From Rhodopirellula sp. (GTDB lineage Bacteria; Planctomycetota; Planctomycetia; Pirellulales; Pirellulaceae): 38,959 nucleotides of DNA. The notes beneath the pieces were generated by a model. That model had not been told where the DNA came from and did not search any database. It was given only the letters and a program-made list of their open reading frames with translations. The stretch is from positions 1 through 38,959 of the forward strand of contig DOPG01000196.1 in the NCBI GenBank assembly GCA_003513555.1, written 5' to 3'. The position numbers and the translations under genes were made by a program. The first letter of the stretch is position 1; each line of letters begins with the position of its first letter. Positions 25,552 to 32,642 of this stretch are shown piece by piece.

Positions 25552-25788
25552 TCACTCTGCCCAGTCTAGACCGGTTAACTCTGTTAGACGCTCTTCGAAA
25601 TTACCTATCAATCCGCCGACAAGCATCCATTTGGATTTGCATCGCAGTTCGATCTCGCCATGAGGGTTGATTCGCAGAATAGAGTCGCCCACAACACCAG
25701 CATCATGCAGTTGTTTGAAATCGATCTCTCCCTCATTAACCACATCGAGCAATGTTTTGCCTGTCAATTCAATGAATTGCGTTTTCAT
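25552..25788 (-). CDS. Small conserved-looking protein of unknown function
   Basis: 78 residues, starting MKTQFIELTGKTLLDVVNEGEIDF and ending LTGLDWAE. It is acidic overall, without signal or membrane segment. The pattern is a short helix-strand domain with a hydrophobic centre (KWMLVGGLIGNFEERL). I do not recognise the family. It converges on mfnB (22 bp between stops) and lies 70 bp downstream of the thioredoxin-fold lipoprotein gene on the same strand, so it could be its own unit or the end of that operon. The good start context and coding-like composition argue for a real gene. Confidence 0.65.
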   Translation of the reverse strand: MKTQFIELTGKTLLDVVNEGEIDFKQLHDAGVVGDSILRINPHGEIELRCKSKWMLVGGLIGNFEERLTELTGLDWAE

Positions 25789-25858
25789 ATTGGATACCGA
25801 AGATGCGAAAAGGTTGCAGCAGGATTGTAGCTTGACTGAGGGAATTAAAAAAAGAGCT

Positions 25859-27544
25859 TTACTGACTCAATAAAACAGTTACTTGTTTCTCCAAATTCTG
25901 TCCCGTGAAGTTCAGATCCTGAACAACCCCTTTTTTATCCAGTATTGCGACAAAGGGAAGAGATACCATTCCAAAGTCGTGTGCAATCTGATTTGAAATT
26001 TCTTTGGTCGGAGATGATTCTGAACGAAGGCTGATAAAATCCAGTTGACTCTTGTTGATGAAGGGCTGCACATCGGTACCCTCTGGGTCAAGATTTACGC
26101 CCACAATGACAACTTGATCTGGGTGCTTGGTGCATATCGCTTTCAGTTGGGGCACAATGCTCAGGGATGAGGGAAACGATTCTGCCCAGAATGGCATCAG
26201 GACAATTTTTCCCCTGAAGTCAGAGATACGCATTTTTTTGCCATCCGTTGTGGGCAGATCCCAAGCAAAATCCTGACCAATAACCTCCTTCCTCGTCTGC
26301 CGCGCTGCCTGTGCCAAACGGACCTCTTTGTTAATTGCAGAGGACGGGTCTGTGAATGCATTGCCCAGCTTTTCGTAAGTGGCTTTCACTAGATCTTCAC
26401 GTTTCAAACCTTCAAATTCCAGAGCTGCGGCAGCAAGATACTGGGCGGTTTGTAAATCGGGTGATTCGGCGATCAGAGTTTCGACCGATTCAGACCATTG
26501 TTCGACTGTGACTTGTGCTGCTGCGTCGGGCACGCCGCTGGTTAATGCTGCGCGTTGTTTTTCGATAGTTTCAAATGTGACATTGCCAGCCGCATTTGCA
26601 GCCATCTCTGCAATGGCGGGATCAGGCGAATCAGCGTAAAAATCAAGAATCATCTCTCGCACTAACTGTGCTTTTTCGTCATAGCCTCCACGTGCCAAGT
26701 CCTCGCGAGCCAGCCCCATGATCATCAAAGTTGGGACATCGGGCTTCGCTTTGGTGGTTTTGATTTGCTCGAAGTAATTGACGATGTTTTGGGCTGCTTC
26801 TTTCTTTCCATTCTTGAGGTCTTCCAGCGCGAATCCAATCAGGATCAATCGACTGTCAGAGGCAAGGCCGGGATCATCAGACGAAATGTTTTCTCTAGCG
26901 ACTTTTTCTAGTTCTGTAGCAGCGCCAACATTTCCCATTGATGCAAGATGTGACATCGCTTGGATTTCCCCGCGTGCACCTGCGGATTTTTCATCTGGGG
27001 AAGCGTCTTCATGAGTTGCTAATCGGCGGGATGCCTCAAGCTTCAATTGGATGTACTCCAGCATTTTTGAGCGTGCTTGCTTGGGATCCGAGATAGGGGC
27101 TTGCCCGCTCATCAGCACCCGAAGGTTGTAGTCAATATCAGATAATAATTTCCCAAGTTGTTTTGGCGAACGCTTAGGGCTAATTTCGGAACGCGGATTC
27201 TCGCTTGGATTCTCTAAGCTTAATCCTGTGACGGAACCCTCTGCCCCGCTCGAAACTTGAGTGCCTGTTGCAGATGCTGGAATTGGTAACGCTGGAGCTT
27301 GGTCTGTGCTCGAGCTTTTACTTTTAACAGCTTGTGATGCTAGTTCTGCGGGGACTGTCTCTGCTTTCGCTGGTTCCGTGCTCATGGTGCTGGGGGCTGT
27401 TGTCAATTCCGGCGACTCGAGCGGTTTGGAGTCACTACAGCCAGCGAAAGGTAGCGAAATAAGTAGCAGCGACATGCAGAGGGTGAGTGAAAAAAGTCGA
27501 GCAGGGCTTTTTTCGGTTTGCCAAAATGGCGTCCGAGCACACAT
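25859..27544 (-). CDS. TlpA/AhpC-like thioredoxin-fold lipoprotein lacking redox cysteines
   Basis: 561 residues. The signal sequence ends in a lipobox FAGC (Cys36), giving a periplasmic or outer-membrane lipoprotein. Next are about 90 residues of Ser/Ala/Pro-rich linker, then about 270 residues of helical, TPR-like sequence (KMLEYIQLKLEASRRLA onward). From about residue 420 a C-terminal thioredoxin-like domain follows (FAWDLPTTDGKKMRISDFRGKIVLMPFWAESF, then IVGVNLDPEGTD and a cis-Pro region SLPFVAILDKKG). In TlpA-like proteins the strand is followed by WCxxC; here it is WAESFPSS, with no cysteine pair. The domain therefore probably binds or scaffolds rather than catalysing disulfide exchange. 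The ferredoxin-domain gene is upstream by 73 bp on the same strand. Confidence 0.8.
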   Translation of the reverse strand: MCARTPFWQTEKSPARLFSLTLCMSLLLISLPFAGCSDSKPLESPELTTAPSTMSTEPAKAETVPAELASQAVKSKSSSTDQAPALPIPASATGTQVSSGAEGSVTGLSLENPSENPRSEISPKRSPKQLGKLLSDIDYNLRVLMSGQAPISDPKQARSKMLEYIQLKLEASRRLATHEDASPDEKSAGARGEIQAMSHLASMGNVGAATELEKVARENISSDDPGLASDSRLILIGFALEDLKNGKKEAAQNIVNYFEQIKTTKAKPDVPTLMIMGLAREDLARGGYDEKAQLVREMILDFYADSPDPAIAEMAANAAGNVTFETIEKQRAALTSGVPDAAAQVTVEQWSESVETLIAESPDLQTAQYLAAAALEFEGLKREDLVKATYEKLGNAFTDPSSAINKEVRLAQAARQTRKEVIGQDFAWDLPTTDGKKMRISDFRGKIVLMPFWAESFPSSLSIVPQLKAICTKHPDQVVIVGVNLDPEGTDVQPFINKSQLDFISLRSESSPTKEISNQIAHDFGMVSLPFVAILDKKGVVQDLNFTGQNLEKQVTVLLSQ

Positions 27545-27617
27545 GGGCTATGTCCTGATTGTAAGAATCGTCGCGTTCAGGTTGTGATGATATCGTGAAA
27601 ACGTGTTCCTGTCGGGA

Positions 27618-28082
27618 TCAGGTTGTGGAATCTGAATCCGCTACGGAGGAAAAATATTGCTCTCCAATCACGAATTCTTCCACAAGTTGCCCACCAATCA
27701 AGTGTTCTTGGATGATGCGTTCAAGGACTTCTGGGGTGCATCGGCCATACCAAACACCATCGGGAACGATCATTACAATGGGGCCCGCCCTGCATACACC
27801 GCAGCACTGCAGACCAAGACGTGCCGTACCGCCGCTTTGTGCTAGGCCTTCTTCCTTGAGTCGTCGTTTCAAATACTTCCACGACTGAGCCATCTGCTGA
27901 CTGCTAGCGCAACCAGCTTCACGTCGATCATTGCACATCAGAATCAAACGTCTTTTTTCCGCCAGCTTACTTTTATTCAGCTTCTGGCGAGCTTGCTTCA
28001 AACCTCGCTCTGTCACGTTGTTTTCTTCTCTTTTAGGTCGGGAAAAACGAATCAGTGCCTGAGGCCAGACCTTTGATAGCAT
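27618..28082 (-). CDS. (2Fe-2S) ferredoxin domain protein, thioredoxin-like
   Basis: 154 residues from the ATG at 28082; a GTG three codons earlier (28091) is an alternative. The first 40 residues are basic and poorly conserved-looking. The domain from about 45 is the thioredoxin-like [2Fe-2S] ferredoxin type: CNDRREAGC supplies two cysteines and QCCGVCRAGP the other two, followed by the family signature VPDGVWYG, 'TPEVLERIIQEHLIGGQLV'. Proteins of this type carry electrons or act as stand-alone subunits related to NuoE/hydrogenase subunits. No partner reductase is nearby. It precedes the thioredoxin-fold lipoprotein by 73 bp on the same strand and diverges from lptF/G. Confidence 0.85.
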   Translation of the reverse strand: MLSKVWPQALIRFSRPKREENNVTERGLKQARQKLNKSKLAEKRRLILMCNDRREAGCASSQQMAQSWKYLKRRLKEEGLAQSGGTARLGLQCCGVCRAGPIVMIVPDGVWYGRCTPEVLERIIQEHLIGGQLVEEFVIGEQYFSSVADSDSTT

Positions 28083-28308
28083 CTTAATCACAATTCCAGT
28101 GTTAGTAGGGGGGACTGTTGAGTGCCATCAATAGTAGGGCGACCAATAACACGGATTTGTTGGAAGCAAGTTGCTTTGCCATTGGTTTTGACTTGAAAAT
28201 CTCGCGACTTAGGGGCTTGCAGGCAAAAGCGGGCTGCTGTGTAGCGGTATTGCCTTGGGGACGTCTATTTTCCGATATTTGGGGATGTTGTCCTCTCCAC
28301 CCCCTGCA

Positions 28309-29463
28309 ATGTCTGCGTGTCCAGTGACCAAGATTGACCGGTACATACTCGTTTTGTTTCTGCGGACAGCGCTGATCTGTTTCTGCTCCATTGCGGGGAT
28401 TTTTGTGGTTTTCCACGCTTTTTCACACATGGAAGATTTGTTGCGTCAGGGGCAGCAACAAGGCAGTTTGGTCACAGTATTCATCCGCTGCTACGGCCCC
28501 TATATGTTGCTGCTGTTTGACATGACGGGTGCCATCATCACGCTGATGGCGTTTCTGTTTACGGTGGGTTGGTTGCGACGTACTGGTGAGCTGACAGCAA
28601 TCTTATCGGCGGGAATCTCACACGGTCGAATTTTTCAACCGACCATTTACGCCAGTTTGACCATCATTCTTGTGCAATTGGCTAACCGAGAATTGCTGCT
28701 CCCCAACTATCGCGATTCATTGTCCTTCAAGGCGAAGAAGGTTTTCGCTGACGGCGAGGAGCCTATTTCGCTCCAGAAGGATTACATGAATCAAGTGTCT
28801 CTCGATGGTGTGGGGCTTGATGTGAAAAACAATTTGATTAACGGTCCCAGTTTTCGCCTTGATGGTGATTACCCCGGTTTTGGTGAAATCCTGGTCGCGG
28901 ACACCGCGCAGTGGCTCGAAGCCGATACGAGGCACGAGGCGGGTTATTTGTTGAATGACGTGGAATTTCCTGTGGCAATCGACGCATTGGGATCGGTAGC
29001 CTTGGAAGATCGTGTGATCCTAATGACGCCAAAGGATTTTCCGTGGCTACAAAAAGGGCAGTGTTTTTTCGCTACAACAGTGCACCCGGAACTATTGCGA
29101 GCCAACAAAGAGGCCAAGAGTCGTGCAAGTCTTACTGATCTCATCAGTCGCATGCGTAATCCCGCCATCTTCAACCCTCCAAGTTTGGAGGTGATGTTGC
29201 ATGAGCGAATGGTACGTGTACCTCTCGACTTTGGCTTGATCTTACTGGGTCTACCCATTGTCATTAATCGACATGGTCGTGCTCTGTTTTTTATGGTCGG
29301 AGCGGCAATGTTTACGGTACTTGGATTTTTCGTCGTCAAGACGATTGGCACCACTCTGGGGTCCAATGGGATTTGGCTATCACCCTCGATGGCTGCCTGG
29401 TTGCCGCTGATTGTTGTGGCTCCCATCGCGTATGTTCGTTATCGCGAATCACATCTCGTATGA
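28309..29463 (+). CDS. LptF/LptG family LPS-export permease
   Basis: A YjgP/YjgQ-family permease of about 384 residues. Topology fits LptF/G: N-terminal membrane segments (YILVLFLRTALICFCSIAGI and MLLLFDMTGAIITLMAFLF), a third near 100, a large periplasmic domain in the middle, then three C-terminal membrane segments (DFGLILLGLPIVI, FFMVGAAMFTVLGFFVV, WLPLIVVAPIAYV). It works with LptB2 and LptC to pull LPS from the inner membrane. Start choice is open: ATG 28309, ATG 28285 and GTG 28324 are in frame; the family usually begins just before the TKIDRYIL segment. Its stop overlaps the next gene in ATGA (29460-29463). Only one of the LptF/LptG pair is present here, so which one is not decided. 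Confidence 0.87.
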   Translation: MSACPVTKIDRYILVLFLRTALICFCSIAGIFVVFHAFSHMEDLLRQGQQQGSLVTVFIRCYGPYMLLLFDMTGAIITLMAFLFTVGWLRRTGELTAILSAGISHGRIFQPTIYASLTIILVQLANRELLLPNYRDSLSFKAKKVFADGEEPISLQKDYMNQVSLDGVGLDVKNNLINGPSFRLDGDYPGFGEILVADTAQWLEADTRHEAGYLLNDVEFPVAIDALGSVALEDRVILMTPKDFPWLQKGQCFFATTVHPELLRANKEAKSRASLTDLISRMRNPAIFNPPSLEVMLHERMVRVPLDFGLILLGLPIVINRHGRALFFMVGAAMFTVLGFFVVKTIGTTLGSNGIWLSPSMAAWLPLIVVAPIAYVRYRESHLV

Positions 29464-30137
29464 ATCCTGCTGAAATCACAGTGGTAATCCCTGCTCTGAA
29501 CGAAGAACAGGTAATTAGTCGTTCAGTGCATTCTGCGGTTTCTGCTGGTGCTATCGAAGTGATTGTGTCTGATGGGGGTAGCCGTGATCAAACGGTTGAA
29601 CGGGCGATTGAAGCGGGAGCCTCGTCAGTAGTGCGATCAATGCCTGGGCGTGGCGTTCAAATGAATTTCGCTGCTCATTTGGCGACTGGCCAGTTCATTT
29701 TGTTTCTGCATGCTGATAACGAATTGCCAGAGCAGGCTCTCAGGCAAATCTGTGTGCATGAGGAGGCAGCGTGGGGGGCTTTTCAGCAACAGATAGATTC
29801 ACGACGGAAAGTCTATCGCTTGATCGAGTGGGGAAATGACTTAAGAGTCCGCTGGAGACAGGTTCCCTTTGGCGACCAAGGAATGTTTGTTCGCCGTACG
29901 CTATTTGAGGAACTAGGTGGATTTGCTGAGATCCCCCTGATGGAAGATGTCGAGCTTTCTCATCGCTTGCGGAAGGTCCAAGCACCTGTGCTATTGCAGG
30001 GCCCGTTGCAAATCAGCGCTCGCCGATGGGAGAAGAAAGGTGTGCTGCGGCAAACGCTGACCAATTGGATGATTCAGCTTTCTTATGCCAGAGGCATCTC
30101 TGTTGAGCAACTGGCGCAGAAATACTATGGCAGCTAG
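29460..30137 (+). CDS. Glycosyltransferase family 2, TIGR04283-like
   Basis: A 225-residue GT-A glycosyltransferase. The start ATG overlaps the lptF/G stop (ATGA), so an upstream extension of the frame is not used. Motifs: ITVVIPALNEEQVI at the N-terminus, VIVSDGGSRDQT, then LFLHADNELPE, where D-x-D-like HADN holds the metal/nucleotide, and the acceptor-site segment MEDVELSHRLRK (ED acid pair). The pattern matches the TIGR04283 family of short GT2 enzymes. It has no membrane segment. Coupling to an LPS exporter suggests a role in envelope glycolipid or glycan synthesis; the substrate is not known. Its TAG stop overlaps the xerC-like stop on the other strand within CTAG. Confidence 0.88.
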   Translation: MNPAEITVVIPALNEEQVISRSVHSAVSAGAIEVIVSDGGSRDQTVERAIEAGASSVVRSMPGRGVQMNFAAHLATGQFILFLHADNELPEQALRQICVHEEAAWGAFQQQIDSRRKVYRLIEWGNDLRVRWRQVPFGDQGMFVRRTLFEELGGFAEIPLMEDVELSHRLRKVQAPVLLQGPLQISARRWEKKGVLRQTLTNWMIQLSYARGISVEQLAQKYYGS

Positions 30138-31036
30138 CGGGCCCGCGGGTGAGCCCGTTCATACACTTGGCGAAGATTTGCAGTGCTGACACGTGTGTAG
30201 ATTTGCGTGGTCGCCAGACTCTTATGCCCCAGTAATTCTTGAACGCTTCGAATATCGGCTCCTCGGTCCAAAAGATGGGTTGCGAAACTATGTCGTAGCG
30301 AGTGGGGGCTTATTCGGGTGTCAAGGCCGGCAGCGGCGATGTGCTTTTCCAGCATTCGTCCCACACTTCGCGTCGTGAGGATGCGTCCAAAGCGATTTAC
30401 AAAGACCGGTGCTTGCCGTCCTAGTGCTTCGGTTTGTGGATGTCTTGTTCGTTTGCGACGATACCTTTTGATAGCCTTGATGGCGTAGGAACCAAGCGGG
30501 CTGAGCCGCTCTTTTCTGCCCTTACCACGAACACGGACGATCTGTTCCGATTCATCGAGGTCACTATCACGCAAATTCACAAGTTCACTGACACGCAGGC
30601 CCGCTGAATACATTGTTTCAAGAATGGCTCGATCTCTCAGCCCAGCCATCTCGTTTGCCGGCGGCGCGGAAAGAAGTCGCCCAATTTCCGCCGTTGAAAG
30701 AACAAGCGGTAACTTTCGCTGGTGACGTGGGTTGCGAAGTGGCTTGGCTGGGTTGTCGTTAGCGATTCCCTGCCGTATCGCAAACCGATAAAAGCTCCGC
30801 AGCGAAGCAAGTTTTCTTGCTATCGTCGTTCGTGCATAACCCGCCTCTTGCAGGGCTGCTTGAAAAGCACGCAAGTCCTGTGGAGAAAGCGAATCAGGAC
30901 GTGGGATTTGACCACGGGTCGTTTCAAGCCAGTCAATCAGTCCGAATAGGTCTTCTCGATACGCTTTGATGGTCAGGTCCGAGGCATTGCGCTCGGTGGC
31001 GAGGTATCGGAGAAACTGAGCAATTCCACTGCGCAT
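30134..31036 (-). CDS. xerC: Tyrosine recombinase, XerC-like
   Basis: A 300-residue tyrosine recombinase, the standard Xer length. N-terminal SAM-like core domain (FLRYLATERNASDLTIKAYR), then catalytic domain with R148 (GLRVSE), K172 (GKGRK), H245 and R248 (HSLRH), H271 (LGH) and Y280. The C-terminus ends YERAHPRAR, matching the AHPRA ending of E. coli XerC rather than XerD. It probably pairs with the XerD-like protein at 1013-2047 for dif-site dimer resolution. It starts 3 bp after the stop of an 81-residue gene on the same strand and ends tail-to-tail with the GT2 gene (4 bp overlap). No dif-like site was recognised in the window. Confidence 0.92.
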   Translation of the reverse strand: MRSGIAQFLRYLATERNASDLTIKAYREDLFGLIDWLETTRGQIPRPDSLSPQDLRAFQAALQEAGYARTTIARKLASLRSFYRFAIRQGIANDNPAKPLRNPRHQRKLPLVLSTAEIGRLLSAPPANEMAGLRDRAILETMYSAGLRVSELVNLRDSDLDESEQIVRVRGKGRKERLSPLGSYAIKAIKRYRRKRTRHPQTEALGRQAPVFVNRFGRILTTRSVGRMLEKHIAAAGLDTRISPHSLRHSFATHLLDRGADIRSVQELLGHKSLATTQIYTRVSTANLRQVYERAHPRAR

Positions 31037-31039
31037 TGA

Positions 31040-31285
31040 TTAATGAAAGTCGTCCATGGACAAGCTGTCAAATTCCTGACTTGCAAGCAAATCGTCGTCG
31101 CTAGGTACCGCGTCGCGGATCTTTCGACTCAGCATCGCAGCGTCGTACCAGCTGAAATCCAGTTCCGGGTCAGCGGCAAAGCGTGCCAGCTGCCGGAGGG
31201 TTTCGTCTCGGTTTTCATCGTCAAAAAGAAAGATGAATTTCTCTTCCCCTTTAACCAACGCGAGTACGTTGACTTCTTTATCCAT
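31040..31285 (-). CDS. Small acidic protein of unknown function upstream of xerC
   Basis: 81 residues, strongly acidic, no signal or membrane segment. It begins MDKEVNVLALVKGEEKFIFLFDDENRDETL with a beta-beta-helix feel and ends in an Asp/Ser-rich tail (SDDDLLASQEFDSLSMDDFH). It stops 3 bp before the xerC ATG, so the two are very probably co-translated. The upstream lipoprotein gene ends 61 bp before it. I do not recognise a family; the tight junction suggests a real gene and perhaps a functional link to XerC, but that is inference. Confidence 0.7.
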   Translation of the reverse strand: MDKEVNVLALVKGEEKFIFLFDDENRDETLRQLARFAADPELDFSWYDAAMLSRKIRDAVPSDDDLLASQEFDSLSMDDFH

Positions 31286-31346
31286 GTTGGCAGCTGTCCC
31301 GAAGCGTTGAGCGGTATATCGTGCAGGTGTTTCAACCTGACAAGGC

Positions 31347-32438
31347 TCAATATCGGCTCAATGGCCACCTGAAGATGAGATCGGTTTCCTCTCTTCCACC
31401 TCGAGATTCAAGCATTTCTGTAATGTGCAGGTGACAACAGAAATGAATGAAATCATCGCTACGTTTTAAGTAACCCTGCCAGCTTGCCGGACGTGCATCA
31501 TCTGACGACTCAATGTAATTTGAGAGCCTTTCGGTAAAGTAAGGGTCATCTCCCCGGTAGATGCGGGTGTGGTTTAGAATCGGTTCGTGACTGACGATCA
31601 TTTTGTGGGGAACCGGTGACGGTGGATCAGGAATCAAGTCTGTCGGGTTAGGCCAGTGCTCCGGTAGCAAAGGACTGACTCCCTCCATGCTCGCGTATCC
31701 ACCCTGCCGCAGGGGCATGGTTAGGTCTCCGGAATAAGGTGTCACGCTCGATGAAAAATCCGGATTTGCAGGTAAAGCTTCCAATTCGTCGGAAGCTAGT
31801 GCAATCTTGTCGAACTGTGTTCCGCCCTGATTGCCTTGGGTGTCCTGCGAACTTGCCTGACGCGAGTTGTCAGCAACTGGCGTTTGTGTAGCGAGCTGAC
31901 TGCGAGCAAGATCGAATTGCGTGTCACGAACGATCCGTGATGGAATGTCATTTTCCTGCTGAGTTCCCCAAGGTAGGCCATAGCCGTTTGGGATCGGATG
32001 AAAACCCTCGTTCGCAGCGTACCAGTGTACGGTCATCGCCATTCTCGGCGGGTAATAAGCATCAAAGTCAGTGATTGAACCCACAACCAAGGCCTCAACG
32101 CCCATGAAATCTGCCAATTTCTGAAAATCTGCGCCGCTTAAGGGCTCACCGTGCTGCTGGCTGTAAATCATCCATTGGGTTTTTGTGACACCAACAGGCA
32201 AAACTTCAAAACCTGGAATCGCTTGCAAAGCCCCGTAGTATTTTTCCGCTACTAATTCTGTATCAACCGTGGGGTTCTGACTCTGGTTGTTGAACGGCAG
32301 CACCGCGACCCGCTGGATTTGTGGAAACGGGTTGTGAATCCGTTCCCTTTGGTAAGAGACGGGGTAAAGAGAGCATCCCACACTGCTGAGCAAGAAGAGC
32401 AGAAATATTGGGATTGAACCCAGATGATTGAGTTTCAC
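31347..32438 (-). CDS. Lipoprotein of planctomycete type with CsgG/DUF799-like N-terminal domain
   Basis: 363 residues from a GTG at 32438, chosen because it directly precedes a signal sequence (VKLNHLGSIPIFLLFLLSSVGC) with lipobox Cys; the frame is open to 32510. The first 130 mature residues (QRVAVLPFNNQSQNPTVDTE, 'GFEVLPVGVTKTQW', VEALVVGSITDFDAY) resemble the lipoprotein fold of CsgG/FlgO or DUF799 proteins. A Gln/Ser-rich linker follows. The last 90 residues form a second domain with IYRGDDPYFTERL, SWQGYLKRSDDFIHFCCHLH, which I associate with planctomycete homologues. Likely located at the outer membrane. Function unknown. It leads the lipoprotein - 81-residue - xerC run. Confidence 0.72.
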   Translation of the reverse strand: MKLNHLGSIPIFLLFLLSSVGCSLYPVSYQRERIHNPFPQIQRVAVLPFNNQSQNPTVDTELVAEKYYGALQAIPGFEVLPVGVTKTQWMIYSQQHGEPLSGADFQKLADFMGVEALVVGSITDFDAYYPPRMAMTVHWYAANEGFHPIPNGYGLPWGTQQENDIPSRIVRDTQFDLARSQLATQTPVADNSRQASSQDTQGNQGGTQFDKIALASDELEALPANPDFSSSVTPYSGDLTMPLRQGGYASMEGVSPLLPEHWPNPTDLIPDPPSPVPHKMIVSHEPILNHTRIYRGDDPYFTERLSNYIESSDDARPASWQGYLKRSDDFIHFCCHLHITEMLESRGGREETDLIFRWPLSRY

Positions 32439-32642
32439 GGGATTACCGGCGCACGGGTAGACGCGTAAATCCTCCACCCCAGTGGAAGCTATCGACCACA
32501 TGGGCCGCAAACTTTAACTGTTCATAAAATTCTTCCACCCTGAGCAGTTTCCGGATGCCTCGGTTTCGGTCGGGGATTTCAGGGTGCTTGACCTCGGACG
32601 TCAAAACAAACAATTGCTGCCTGCTCTCAGCTTGTTTTATGT

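Noticed and set aside
25835..25858. T-run (minus strand) just after the thioredoxin-fold lipoprotein stop
   Set aside because: Only a 4-bp GAGT/GCTC stem can be drawn before it; too weak to call a terminator.
32408..32425. GGGATTGAACCC, resembling a reverse-strand tRNA T-arm
   Set aside because: It lies within the signal sequence of the lipoprotein gene and no cloverleaf can be drawn around it.
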